DNA from: Bordetella genomosp. 13
Lineage (GTDB): Bacteria; Pseudomonadota; Gammaproteobacteria; Burkholderiales; Burkholderiaceae_B
DNA length: 64,000 nt
Reading direction: 5' to 3'
Assembly: GCF_007679965.1 (NCBI RefSeq)
Contig: NZ_VEHL01000001.1
Span: forward strand, 310,001 to 374,000
The notes beneath the pieces were generated by a model, which saw only the letters and a list, made by a program, of their open reading frames with translations, did no database searches and was not told the DNA's origin. This document shows, one piece after another, positions 1 through 8,554 of this stretch (the first letter of the stretch is position 1; each line of letters starts with the position of its first letter). The translations under genes were made by a program, and so were the position numbers.

Positions 1-750
1 CAGCCTGGCGAACGCCACCTCGTGGCGCAGCGCGCGGGAACTGGGCGCCGAGATGGACACGCCCGCGCGCACCGCGCCCGACGAGTCCACCACGGGGGCG
101 GCCACGGAATAGACGCCCTCGAACATGCCGTCCTCGCTGATGGCGATGCCTTCGGCGCGGATCTGCGCCATGCGGCGCTTGAGCTCGGCCACTGACGCGA
201 TGGTGCGCGGCGCCAGCGGCTGGAACTTGACGGTCTTCAGGTATTCCTTGATCTGCGGCTCGGGCATGTAGGCCAGGATGGCCTGGCCGCTGGCGGAACA
301 GTACAAGGGCTTCTGCGTGCCGGGCTTGACGCTGAAGCGCAGCGGGTTGGTCGCTTCGATCACCAGGCTGTAGATGACGTCGTGGCCGTTGTCGGCGATG
401 GTGCCCAGGATGATGGTCTCGGCGCAATGCTCGAACAGCCACGCCATGGCGGGCTGCGCACAGTCCGGAAACTCGCGGTTCTGCACGATGGCGTTGCCCA
501 GCTTGAGCGCCTCGGGCCCCAGCTGGTGCACGCCGCCTTCGGACACCACGTAGCCGCCGGCCTCAAGCGCGCGCAGCAGGCGGAACACGCTGGTCTTGGG
601 CAATTCCAGCAAGGTGGACAGGCTGCCCAGCGGCATCCCGCCCGGCGTGCCCGCCAGCGCATGCAGCACCTGCACCGTGCGCAGCGGCGACCGCGGGCCG
701 TTGTCGGCGTCGGCCGCCGGTTTCTCGGTATCGCTATCGGGCCTGCGCAT
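1..750 (-). CDS. IclR-family transcriptional regulator (C-terminus outside window)
   Basis: The reading frame starts at the ATG complementary to 748-750 and stays open to the window edge, giving 250 codons without a stop. The N-terminal part (about residues 24-85) reads as an IclR winged helix, with a leucine-rich helix and the recognition-helix pattern LPKTSVFRLLRAL. The following effector-binding domain contains the family-typical KPLYCSASGQAILAY stretch. IclR proteins bind small carboxylates or aromatics and act as local repressors or activators. It lies 81 bases downstream of the last gene of the large minus-strand operon at 832-14653, so it is the likely regulator of that operon; this is inference. 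The last residues are missing only because the window ends. Confidence 0.9.
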   Translation of the reverse strand, partial: MRRPDSDTEKPAADADNGPRSPLRTVQVLHALAGTPGGMPLGSLSTLLELPKTSVFRLLRALEAGGYVVSEGGVHQLGPEALKLGNAIVQNREFPDCAQPAMAWLFEHCAETIILGTIADNGHDVIYSLVIEATNPLRFSVKPGTQKPLYCSASGQAILAYMPEPQIKEYLKTVKFQPLAPRTIASVAELKRRMAQIRAEGIAISEDGMFEGVYSVAAPVVDSSGAVRAGVSISAPSSRALRHEVAFARL

Positions 751-831
751 GGGGCTTCATCGGCGGGTGTGGAGTGGGGATGTCGGGTTCGAGAGCGGGT
801 TGAAAATCGTACAACAAACATCGGCGCGGCC

Positions 832-2244
832 TCATGCCGAGGCCCCGCGCGCGGCCGTCCGGCCCGCGGTCCTGCCGAACAGCGCCGCCTTGCCCAGCGA
901 CGAGCCCGTCATGTAGGCCTGGCCGTGGAAGCCGCCCACCACTTCGCCCGCCGCGTAGAGGCCGTCGATGCGCTCGCCATGAACGTCGCGTACGCAAGCG
1001 TCCGTGTCGGCGCGCACGCCGCAATAGGTGGCCAGGACGGCCGAGGTGGACAGGTAGCCGTAGTAGGGCGCGCGGTCGACGCGCACGCGCCGGCCCGCGT
1101 GGTGGCACAGTCCGTTGCGGCCGTGGTCCGGGTCGGATCCCGCGTCTACGCCCGCGTTGTAGCGCGCCACCGTGGCCGCCAGCGCCGCGCGGTCCAGTCC
1201 GCAGGCGTCGGCCAGGGCCTCCAGCGTATCGGCCTGCCGCAGCAGGCCGCGCTCCAGCGCCGACTGGAAGTCGAACATGGTCACGCCGGCCTGCGACTGG
1301 TCCATGATGGCCTGGTCGAAGACCTGGTAGCCCACCGCGCCTGGCTGGCGCAGGCAGGCATCGCCGATCAGCTTGTACGACAGCGATTCGTCCACGAAGC
1401 GCGCGGCCTGCTGGTTGACGACGATGGCGCCCAGGTAGAAGGCCAGCAGGATCTCGTGATGCTCGGCGCTGCAGTCGGGATGCGTGCCGAACGTGCCGCG
1501 CACGCGCGCCATGTCGCGCAGGTCGGCGCCCAGGCGCCATGCCATGCGCAGCCCGTCGCCGGTGCTGCCGGCGCCGCCGATGCGCACGGCGCGGGCCTGG
1601 TCGGGCGCGAACTGGCGCAGCAGTTCCTCGGAGCGCGAGAAGCCGCCGGTGGCCAGCACCACGCCGCCTCGGCAGTGCACGTGCAGCCGTTCGACGGCGC
1701 CGTCCTCGCGCGTGCGTTCGACCTCCGCCCCGGTCACGGGTCCCTGCGCGCCGTCGCGCACCAGCGCCACGGCGCGGGCGCGCGTCCACAGCTGCGTGCC
1801 GGGCAGGGCCAGGAAGGCGCGCGCCAGGCCGTCCAGCATGCTTGCGGTATCGGTCTGGTGGCTGCGCGCGACCGACTGGCCCGCGCTGTGCTCCAGCGCC
1901 TTGAACACCACGCCATGCCGCTTCAGCCAGCGATAAGTGGCCTCCTGCGCCTGGGCATAGGCTTGCAGCAAGGATTCGTCGGCCTCGCCGCCGCCGATGG
2001 CCTGCAGGTCCCGCAGCAGCAGGGCCGCGTCGTCGGCCAGTCCCGCGGCGCGCTGCTCGTCGGTGCCGGCAAAGGCCATGAAGCCGCCGCTCAGCACGGT
2101 GCTGCCGCCGGTGCGGGGCTGCTTCTCCAGCAGCGTGACGCGCGCGCCGGCCTCGGCCGCCGCCAGCGCCGCGCAGTGTCCCGCCAGGCCGCCGCCCACC
2201 ACCAGCACATCGGTATCCGCCGCAACGTTCGCCGCCATGTTCAT
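832..2244 (-). CDS. FAD-dependent fumarate reductase/succinate dehydrogenase-type flavoprotein
   Basis: About 470 residues. The N-terminus carries the Rossmann FAD motif VVGGGLAGHCAALAAAEAG followed by the LLEKQ strand, and the C-terminus has the family's GLYAAGEVVGGFHGQAYMTG cap typical of FAD_binding_2 proteins such as fumarate reductases and 3-ketosteroid dehydrogenases. The ATG at 2244 overlaps the stop of the upstream binding-protein gene (ATGA). A second in-frame ATG at 2238 has better spacing to the GGAAGG ribosome site and may be the true start. It is the distal enzyme of a 13-gene operon that contains two more flavoproteins of the same fold. The substrate is unknown; an unsaturated or saturated di/tricarboxylate or cyclic acid is a reasonable guess. 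Confidence 0.85.
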   Translation of the reverse strand: MNMAANVAADTDVLVVGGGLAGHCAALAAAEAGARVTLLEKQPRTGGSTVLSGGFMAFAGTDEQRAAGLADDAALLLRDLQAIGGGEADESLLQAYAQAQEATYRWLKRHGVVFKALEHSAGQSVARSHQTDTASMLDGLARAFLALPGTQLWTRARAVALVRDGAQGPVTGAEVERTREDGAVERLHVHCRGGVVLATGGFSRSEELLRQFAPDQARAVRIGGAGSTGDGLRMAWRLGADLRDMARVRGTFGTHPDCSAEHHEILLAFYLGAIVVNQQAARFVDESLSYKLIGDACLRQPGAVGYQVFDQAIMDQSQAGVTMFDFQSALERGLLRQADTLEALADACGLDRAALAATVARYNAGVDAGSDPDHGRNGLCHHAGRRVRVDRAPYYGYLSTSAVLATYCGVRADTDACVRDVHGERIDGLYAAGEVVGGFHGQAYMTGSSLGKAALFGRTAGRTAARGASA

Positions 2245-3488
2245 TCCTTCCACAGTTTGCAGGCGGATTCCGCGCGGGTGGCGAAGGCCTCGTCGCCCGG
2301 CACGGTCTGCACGATCTTGTAGTAGTCCCACGGTTTCTTCGATTCCTGCGGCGACTTGACCTGGTACAGGTACATGTCGTGCACCATGCGGCCGTCGGGT
2401 CTCAGGTAGCCGTTGCGCGCATACATGTCCTCGATCCTGGCGCCGCGCAGGTGCGCCATCACCTTGGCCGGATCGTCGGAGCCGACCGCCTTCACGGCTT
2501 TCAGATATTGGTAGGCCACCGACCAGTCGGCCGCCTGCAGGCTGGACGGCATGCGGTGGGTGCGCTTCTGGAAGCGGGCCGACCACTCGCGAGATTCGTC
2601 CGACTGGTCCCAGTACCAGCCCTCGGAAACGTACATGCCCTGCGCCTGCTCCAGCGTCAGCGTGTTCACCTCGTTCAGGTACATCAGCATGCCGGCCAGC
2701 TTCTTGGTCTTGGTGACGCCGAACTCGTAGGCCGCCTTGATGGCATTGATGGTGTCGTCGCCGCTGGTGGCCAGCGCCAGTATCTGGGCGTCCGAGCTCT
2801 GCGCCTGCAGCAGGTACGACGAGAAGTCGGGCGTGGCCATCGGAAAGCGTGTCGAGCCGATCACCTTGCCGCCCAGGCCCTGCACGATTCGGGTGGTGTC
2901 GGCCTCGGCCGACTTGCCGAAGGCGTAGTCGGCCGTCAGGAAGTACCAGGACTTGCCGCCCAGCTTGACCACCTGCGCGCCGATGACCTTGGCCGCGGCG
3001 ATGGTGTCGTAGGCATAGTGGACGGTATAGGGATTGCATTCCTCGTTGGTCAGCCGCGCCGTGCCGGCCGCCACCACGAAGAACGGAATCTTCTTCTCGT
3101 TGGCCAGGTTGGCCATGGCCAGGGCCGCCGACGAGTTCGTGCCGCCGATCAGCATGTCCAGCCCCTGGCGGTCGATCCATTCGCGCGCGCGCGAGGCCGC
3201 GATCTCGGCCCGGTTCTGGTGATCGGCCACCAGCAGCTCCACGGGCTTGCCGTCGATCTTGCCGCCCATGTCCTCGATGGCCATGCGCACGGCCTCGACC
3301 CCGCCCTTGCCGTCGGTGTCGGACAGCGACCCCGAGAGGTCCGTGACGAAGCCGATGCGCACGACGTCGCCCGATATCTGGGCCAGCGCGCCCGTCGCGG
3401 ACAAGGCCAGCGCCGCCGCGCAGGCACGCGCGGCGTATCGGGCTCGGGTGCCGGCGGGCCTGCCGCCCCGCTTGTGTGAATTCGCCAT
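2241..3488 (-). CDS. ABC transporter periplasmic binding protein, LivK/amide type
   Basis: 415 residues with a long n-region (about 20 residues, Lys/Arg-rich), a hydrophobic stretch and a GALAQ signal-peptidase I site near residue 36. The mature part begins VVRIGFVTDLSGSLSD, typical of type I periplasmic binding proteins of the branched-chain amino-acid family (Peripla_BP_6). The start at 3488 has a GGGAGA ribosome site. A LivFGMH permease/ATPase set lies upstream in the same operon together with a second LivK-type protein, so this protein probably delivers a second substrate, or the same one, to that permease. The substrate cannot be read from sequence. Confidence 0.88.
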   Translation of the reverse strand: MANSHKRGGRPAGTRARYAARACAAALALSATGALAQISGDVVRIGFVTDLSGSLSDTDGKGGVEAVRMAIEDMGGKIDGKPVELLVADHQNRAEIAASRAREWIDRQGLDMLIGGTNSSAALAMANLANEKKIPFFVVAAGTARLTNEECNPYTVHYAYDTIAAAKVIGAQVVKLGGKSWYFLTADYAFGKSAEADTTRIVQGLGGKVIGSTRFPMATPDFSSYLLQAQSSDAQILALATSGDDTINAIKAAYEFGVTKTKKLAGMLMYLNEVNTLTLEQAQGMYVSEGWYWDQSDESREWSARFQKRTHRMPSSLQAADWSVAYQYLKAVKAVGSDDPAKVMAHLRGARIEDMYARNGYLRPDGRMVHDMYLYQVKSPQESKKPWDYYKIVQTVPGDEAFATRAESACKLWKE

Positions 3489-3532
3489 GCTCGTGTCTCC
3501 CTTGCAGTCGTTCGAATGGGTAGCCGCTTTTT

Positions 3533-4363
3533 CTAGGGCTCGCGATGGCCGCGGGCAATGATCTCGTCCACCAGGGCCTGTTCGCCGCGTGCGTAGTGCC
3601 CCACGCGGCTGACCGACAGCCGCAGGTCGCGGCGCAGTCCCGTCATCATCACGGCGTGCCGCCACGTGATGGCGAAGACGTCCAGCACGGGCGCGCCGTC
3701 CAGTTCGGCCACGGCGTTGGCCGTGAGCACCGTGGACAGCACGCCCTCGGCGGGCACGATCACGTCCGCGCCGCGCGCGAGCCAGGCGCGCGCCGTGGCC
3801 GTGAAGGCTTCGAGCACCGGGCCGGGTCGTCCGATGGCATGCGCCAGCGTGGGTTCGTCCAGCGGCGGATCCAGCGCGACGGCGGGCAGCACGCGCTGTC
3901 CCAGGCCGTGGGCGGCGATCGCGCGGTCGACCATGGCGGCGATCTCGGGCGCGTTGCTGATGGGAATGATGCGCTGCCCGAGCGAGCAGCCGGTCAGCAG
4001 CGTGCTCTCGAGAATGGACAGCACGGGGATGTCCAGGATGGAGCGGATCTCGCGCAGGTAGGGCTCGCTGAACGAGCCGATCACGAACGCGTCGCAGCCG
4101 TCGCGTTGCGCGGCAATGGCGTTGTCTATCACCTGGTCCAGCACGCGGTGATAGACGAAGGGATTGGACAGGCCCGGCGTGCTGGGCCGGCCCAGCAGCG
4201 AGCCTGGCCGCAGGCCGTGCACGCTGACGCGGGCCGTGTCGCCCAGCACCGCCCGCGCGTGCGATTCGAGATAGTCGCGATACGGCTGCGCGGTTTCCAG
4301 TTCCACCATGGACTGGTGCCAGAACCGCGGCGGGGCCTTGGGTGGTGGCGTTGCTGCGTTCAT
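3533..4363 (-). CDS. Asp/Glu/hydantoin racemase-fold protein lacking both catalytic cysteines
   Basis: 276 residues. The fold is recognisable from the two half-domains, with DAFVIGSFSEPYLREIRS (residues 91-108) and a second GADVIVPAEG (198-207). In active Asp/Glu/hydantoin racemases and maleate isomerases each of these loops carries a catalytic Cys (for example IACFGDP and LGCAG). Here the first is Ser97 and the second reads Ala205-Glu206, so the usual two-cysteine mechanism cannot operate. The start at 4363 overlaps the stop of the MmgE/PrpD gene by ATGA, so the two are translationally coupled. It may be a lyase or isomerase using other residues, or a binding protein; function unassigned. 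Confidence 0.78.
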   Translation of the reverse strand: MNAATPPPKAPPRFWHQSMVELETAQPYRDYLESHARAVLGDTARVSVHGLRPGSLLGRPSTPGLSNPFVYHRVLDQVIDNAIAAQRDGCDAFVIGSFSEPYLREIRSILDIPVLSILESTLLTGCSLGQRIIPISNAPEIAAMVDRAIAAHGLGQRVLPAVALDPPLDEPTLAHAIGRPGPVLEAFTATARAWLARGADVIVPAEGVLSTVLTANAVAELDGAPVLDVFAITWRHAVMMTGLRRDLRLSVSRVGHYARGEQALVDEIIARGHREP

Positions 4364-5736
4364 CGCTTGTCCTCCTCCAGGTACAGCCCATTCAACCACG
4401 CACGCACGGAAATGTCGGGCTCGCCGTCCAGCACGCCGTGCAAGGCCTGCGCCAGCGCGGCGCCGTTGCCTCGGGCCCGCCCCGCGCGCGCCAGCCGCTC
4501 GTCCAGCAGGGACGCGGACGTGGCGCGGTCGTGCCGCAGCATCGCGTCGCCGGCCTCGGCGGCCTCGACGCGCCGGCGCGTGCCGTCGGCGTAGCGCACC
4601 TCCAGCACGGCGTCGTAGGGGCCGCCCGCGTCATCGGGCTGGATGTGGATCAGCGGAACCAGGCGCAGGATCTCGGGATCGTCGCGATGGTCCAGCGGCT
4701 TGTCGTACTCCAGTTCGCCGTACACCAGCATGGCGGCGGTCGAGAAGGCCATGCTGGCCACGGCCTGCGCCACGCGCTCGTACGGGCCCTGGTAGGCCGT
4801 GCCGGGATACTCGGTGAAGTGGCGCCAGATCAGGATGTCCACCGCGCGGATGTCGCGCGTGCCGCGGCCTTCGGCGTGCACCAGGCGCGCGGCGATCACC
4901 GCCGACATGTTGTCGCCCAGGCAGGCCCAGGGCTTGGCCACCACGCCCAGAATGGCGCGCGGATCGGGGGGTGTGGTCCACGCATCCGGATCGTTGGGCA
5001 GGCCCGCCAGCGCATGCAGCAGGCCACGCGGGCCCTCCAGGCCGGCCGGGGCGCCTTGCACGCCACGCTGCGCCAATTGCGCGGCCATCAGGCCGCAACC
5101 GGCCGCGCGGGCATTCTGGATGCGCCATTCGTCGGAGCCGCAGCGCACGGGCTCCAGCGTGCCGCCGCACAGGCTGGCCGCCATGCCGACCGCGCTGGCG
5201 GCCCGTGCGGCGTCCAGTTCCAGCGCCGCGGCCGCGGCCACGGCGGCCGCCACGCAGCCCAGCACGGGGCTGGCGCGCAGGCCGCGCCCGATCAGCGCGC
5301 GCGCCACGCCATCGCCGCCGCCCAGCCACGAGATCGCCGCATACCCCGCCGCGATGCCGCGCAGCGCGGCCTGCAGCGTGGCGCCGCGCGCCTCGGCCAC
5401 ACCCAGCACCACCGGCACCACCAGCGATGCCGGATGCGTCCAGGACGCGTAGTCGGTGTCGTCGTGGAACTGGCCATGGACCGCCGCCGCGTTGGCCTGT
5501 ACGGCGTCGTGCAGGGCCAGCGCGATGCCGTCGGCCCAGCAGCGGGCCGACGGCGAGCCCGGTGCCGCCAGGCCGACCAGCTCGCGCAGCACCAGGAAGG
5601 TGTGCTCGCGATGCGCCAGCAGGCCTACGCCCAGGCTGTCGAGCAGGCAGGCGGCGGCCTTGTCGGCCACGTCGGGCGTCAAGGCCGCCTGGTGCGCCTG
5701 CGCGGCATAGCCGCCCAGCAGGCTCGTCGCTCCCAT
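4360..5736 (-). CDS. MmgE/PrpD family protein
   Basis: 458 residues. The protein has the all-helical N-terminal MmgE/PrpD domain, including LLDSLGVGLLAHREH near residue 33 and the HGQFHDDTDYASWTHPAS segment near residue 85, followed by the smaller C-terminal domain. Known family members include 2-methylcitrate dehydratase (PrpD), cis-aconitate decarboxylase and iminodisuccinate epimerase, all acting on polycarboxylates. The GGGAGAAG ribosome site precedes the ATG at 5736. The operon context (three flavin dehydrogenases, an ABC importer) supports a role in catabolism of an imported polycarboxylate or amino acid derivative, but the exact reaction is not deducible. Confidence 0.87.
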   Translation of the reverse strand: MGATSLLGGYAAQAHQAALTPDVADKAAACLLDSLGVGLLAHREHTFLVLRELVGLAAPGSPSARCWADGIALALHDAVQANAAAVHGQFHDDTDYASWTHPASLVVPVVLGVAEARGATLQAALRGIAAGYAAISWLGGGDGVARALIGRGLRASPVLGCVAAAVAAAAALELDAARAASAVGMAASLCGGTLEPVRCGSDEWRIQNARAAGCGLMAAQLAQRGVQGAPAGLEGPRGLLHALAGLPNDPDAWTTPPDPRAILGVVAKPWACLGDNMSAVIAARLVHAEGRGTRDIRAVDILIWRHFTEYPGTAYQGPYERVAQAVASMAFSTAAMLVYGELEYDKPLDHRDDPEILRLVPLIHIQPDDAGGPYDAVLEVRYADGTRRRVEAAEAGDAMLRHDRATSASLLDERLARAGRARGNGAALAQALHGVLDGEPDISVRAWLNGLYLEEDKR

Positions 5737-5747
5737 GAGTCTTCTCC

Positions 5748-7124
5748 CTATGCGCTCAGGTGCCGGGCGCTGGCGCGTCCCGCGATCCATCCCAGGCCGA
5801 TCGCATGCAGCAGCCCGCTGCCCGAGGCATAGCCCACGCCGCCGCTGCGGCCCGAGATGCCCGCCACGGCGCCGCCCGCCGCGTACAGGTTCGCAATCGG
5901 CGCGCCGCCGCCGCCCAGCACGCGCGCGTCCGCATCGATCATCAGGCCGCCCTGGGTGCTGAGCAACGCGGGAACCACGCGGGCGTACCAATAGCCCGGT
6001 TGCAGCGGCGCGATGCCGAAGTCCTTGCGGCCATGCGGATCGGGCCGCTGGCCGGCGGCGGCGGCCTCGTAGACCGACAAGGTCTCGGCCAGCGCCGCCG
6101 CGTCCACGCCCAGGGCCCGCGCCAGCGCGGGCACGTCGGCGGCATGGCGCGCGCCGCCGTAGTCCAGCACCTCCTTGAACCAGGGCTCGCGCGCGGCGAT
6201 GTCGTGGATGCGCTGGTCGAAGAGGGCGTGCACCGGTCCCTGCTGGTCCAGCACCGCCGCGGCGTAGCCGGAATAGCCCACGCTCTCGTCTCCGAAGCGG
6301 CGGCCCTGCGCGTTGACGAACACGCCACCTTTCTCGATGGTGGTCCAGGACAGCAGCTCGCCATGCGGGTCCAGCACGCTGGCGTAGCCTTGGTAGCTCG
6401 CCATGTTGCCCAGGGCGGCCCCGAGCTGCTCGCCCCAGCGCACGGCCTCGCCCTCGCTGCCCTTGGCGCCCGAATACGTGGCGCCGGCGATCTCGGGGCA
6501 GTGGCGGCGCACCAGCGCCGCGTCCGCGCCGAAGCCATTGACGCACAGTATGGTCTTGCGCGCGCCGATGCGCGCGGCCTCGCCCGTGGCGCTGCGCGTC
6601 GACGCGCCTTGCACCGCGCCGGCGGCATCGGCGTCCAGTTCGATGGCCGCGTTGCCCAGCGCCAGCGGAATGCCGCGCCGCTGCACCGCCGCCACCATGT
6701 CGTCGACCAGGTCCTGTCCCTTGCGCGAGGCCGGCGCGTGCAGGCGCGGCACCGAATGCGCCACGTGCCGGTAGTCGCGGATCACGTCCAGCCTGACCTG
6801 CATCACGTCGGCCAGCCATTCGACCAACTCGGCCGAGCAGGCGCACAGCTGCCGGGTCAGTGCATCGGCATCGTGCGGGCCACTCAATGCCATCAGGTCC
6901 CGCGTCATGCGTTGCGCATCGTCGTCGATGCCGGCCGCGGCCTGGAAGCGCGTGCCGGCGCCCGGGATCGAGCCCGTGCTCAGCATCGTGTTGCCGCCGG
7001 GGCGGTCCAGCTTCTCCACGATGGCCACGCTGGCGCCGGCCTCGTGCGCGGCCACCGCGGCCGCCAGGCCGGCGCCGCCCGCGCCGATCACCAGCACGTC
7101 CACCTCCGCGTCGAATGCCGTCAT
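5748..7124 (-). CDS. FAD-dependent oxidoreductase, fumarate reductase/ketosteroid dehydrogenase type
   Basis: 458 residues in FAD_binding_2 architecture. It opens with VDVLVIGAGGAGLAAAVAAH, has IVEKLDRPGGNTMLSTGSI just after, and ends with ANLYAAGGAVAGISGRSGG, the FAD-contacting C-terminal motif. The ATG at 7124 is preferred over an upstream in-frame ATG at 7142 because GAGGAG lies at proper spacing before it and it avoids overlap with the upstream gene. It is one of three paralogous flavoproteins in the operon. The usual role is reversible dehydrogenation next to a carboxyl or keto group in the cytoplasm. Confidence 0.85.
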   Translation of the reverse strand: MTAFDAEVDVLVIGAGGAGLAAAVAAHEAGASVAIVEKLDRPGGNTMLSTGSIPGAGTRFQAAAGIDDDAQRMTRDLMALSGPHDADALTRQLCACSAELVEWLADVMQVRLDVIRDYRHVAHSVPRLHAPASRKGQDLVDDMVAAVQRRGIPLALGNAAIELDADAAGAVQGASTRSATGEAARIGARKTILCVNGFGADAALVRRHCPEIAGATYSGAKGSEGEAVRWGEQLGAALGNMASYQGYASVLDPHGELLSWTTIEKGGVFVNAQGRRFGDESVGYSGYAAAVLDQQGPVHALFDQRIHDIAAREPWFKEVLDYGGARHAADVPALARALGVDAAALAETLSVYEAAAAGQRPDPHGRKDFGIAPLQPGYWYARVVPALLSTQGGLMIDADARVLGGGGAPIANLYAAGGAVAGISGRSGGVGYASGSGLLHAIGLGWIAGRASARHLSA

Positions 7125-7134
7125 GGCCGGCTCC

Positions 7135-7728
7135 TCACGCAAAGATCGTGCGCGTGGGCACCACCGTGCCGAACAGCGGCAGGATGTTCTCGGTGGAGAA
7201 GGCGTGCCACGCAGGGTTGGGCGCCGCGCAGCAGTCTTCCAGCACCGTCACCGCGAAACCCGCATCGTCCGCCACCCTCGCCGACATCTCCACCACCAGG
7301 TTGGTCACGACGCCGCCCAGCAGCACGCGGCGCACGCCGCGATGCAGCAGCCAGCTCATCAGGCCGGTGTTGAAGAAGGGATTGACGCACTGCTTGGTGA
7401 CGACCAGCTCGCCGTCGCGCGGCGCCAGCACGTCTGGAAACTCCGTGCCCCAGGTGCCCGCGATGGCCGCGCCGTGCTCTTTCAGTTTCGTCACGCGCGG
7501 CGCCACGCTCAGGGCGTCGGCATAGTCGGCGCGAAAGCCCAGCCGCACGTGCGCCACGTCCATGCCGGCCGCGCGGGCGCCTTGCAGCGCGTGCGCGGCG
7601 TTCTCCAGCACGCGGCGCTCGGCCACCACCTTGGCCAGGCCGCCCGCGCCTATCTTCCCCTTGGGATCCACCATCTCGTTCTGCAGGTCCAGCAGCAGCA
7701 ATGCGGTCTTCTGTTCGGCAGCGTTCAT
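7135..7728 (-). CDS. Isochorismatase-fold hydrolase with catalytic Cys replaced by Val
   Basis: 197 residues. The isochorismatase/cysteine-hydrolase fold is shown by TALLLLDLQNEMVDP (Asp14), Lys112 in VVTKQC and the cis-peptide loop GGVVTNLVVE (139-147). In nicotinamidases, carbamoylsarcosine amidohydrolases and maleamate amidases the TNxC loop carries the nucleophilic Cys; here that position is Val145, while Asp14 and Lys112 remain. True isochorismatases also lack the Cys, so a vinyl-ether-type hydrolysis or a different reaction is possible. The ATG at 7728 is followed downstream by the flavoprotein gene after 10 bases. Confidence 0.82.
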   Translation of the reverse strand: MNAAEQKTALLLLDLQNEMVDPKGKIGAGGLAKVVAERRVLENAAHALQGARAAGMDVAHVRLGFRADYADALSVAPRVTKLKEHGAAIAGTWGTEFPDVLAPRDGELVVTKQCVNPFFNTGLMSWLLHRGVRRVLLGGVVTNLVVEMSARVADDAGFAVTVLEDCCAAPNPAWHAFSTENILPLFGTVVPTRTIFA

Positions 7729-7788
7729 GCGTCCATGCTCCAGGTGAGAAAAGGAATGTCTTGCGTCATGGCGGGCTTGGGCGCGATC

Positions 7789-8544
7789 TCAGTCGGCCCA
7801 CATGCCGCCGTTCACGTCGAGGATCTCGCCGGTGATGAAGGCGGCCGGCTCGCTGGCCAGGAAGGCCACCGCGGCCGCGACTTCCTCGGCCCTGCCCAAC
7901 CGGCCCAGCGGAATGGCCTGCCGCAGCGCCTCGGGAAAGCGGGTGGTCATGGGCGAGGCGATGGGGCCGGGCGCCACCGCATTGACGGTGATGCCCGACG
8001 CGGCCAATTCGCGCGCCAGGTAGAACGTCATCGCGTGCACGCCCGCCTTGGCCGCGCCGTACGCCACGTTGGCGGACCGGGCCTGTTCGTCCGGGTCCAC
8101 CCAGGGCCGCGCGTTGCCGCCGTTCTTGCCCAGGATGGAGCCGATGTTGACGATGCGGCCGCCGCCGCGCCGGCGCATCGGCTCGATCACCGCCTGGCAG
8201 CTGCGGAACACGCCCTTCAGGTTGATGTCCATGACGCGGTCCCACTCGGCCTCGGCCAGCGTGGCCGCCGCGCCGAAGCTGGTCACGCCGGCCACGGTGA
8301 CCAGGATGTCCACGCCGCCGAACGCGCGCTCGGTCTCGCGCACCATGCGGGCCAGGTCTTCCGCGCGGGTCACGTCGACGCGTTCGGTGCGGATGCGGGT
8401 GTCGTCATGATCCGCAAGCGTTTCCAGCCCGCCCAGGTCACAGGCGCACACGCGGGCGCCTTCGTCCGCCAGCGCACGCGCCACGGCCGAGCCGATGCTG
8501 CCGCCCGCGCCGGTCACGATCGCGCTCTTGCCTTCCAGTGTCAT
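7789..8544 (-). CDS. Short-chain dehydrogenase/reductase (SDR), FabG-like
   Basis: 251 residues, the classical SDR length. It shows the cofactor motif TGAGGSIG (residues 11-18), DVTRAED, the catalytic Ser in NIGSILG and the active-site YGAAKAG, plus PGPIASPM and the C-terminal GEILDVNGGMW. It should reduce or oxidise a hydroxy/keto group with NAD(P)H in the cytoplasm. It sits between livF and the isochorismatase-fold gene in the same operon, which points to a catabolic rather than fatty-acid role. Confidence 0.9.
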   Translation of the reverse strand: MTLEGKSAIVTGAGGSIGSAVARALADEGARVCACDLGGLETLADHDDTRIRTERVDVTRAEDLARMVRETERAFGGVDILVTVAGVTSFGAAATLAEAEWDRVMDINLKGVFRSCQAVIEPMRRRGGGRIVNIGSILGKNGGNARPWVDPDEQARSANVAYGAAKAGVHAMTFYLARELAASGITVNAVAPGPIASPMTTRFPEALRQAIPLGRLGRAEEVAAAVAFLASEPAAFITGEILDVNGGMWAD

Positions 8545-8554
8545 GGCTCGCTCC

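Noticed and set aside
382..2322. Very long plus-strand frame opposite the flavoprotein gene
   Set aside because: It is the antisense shadow of clear minus-strand coding; it is rich in His/Gln/Arg, has no domain pattern and no ribosome site. The same applies to most long opposite-strand frames here.
832..3558. Apparent 908-residue fusion of a binding protein and a flavoprotein
   Set aside because: The first half is out of frame with the true binding-protein gene (2241-3488); only the part from 2244 is real.
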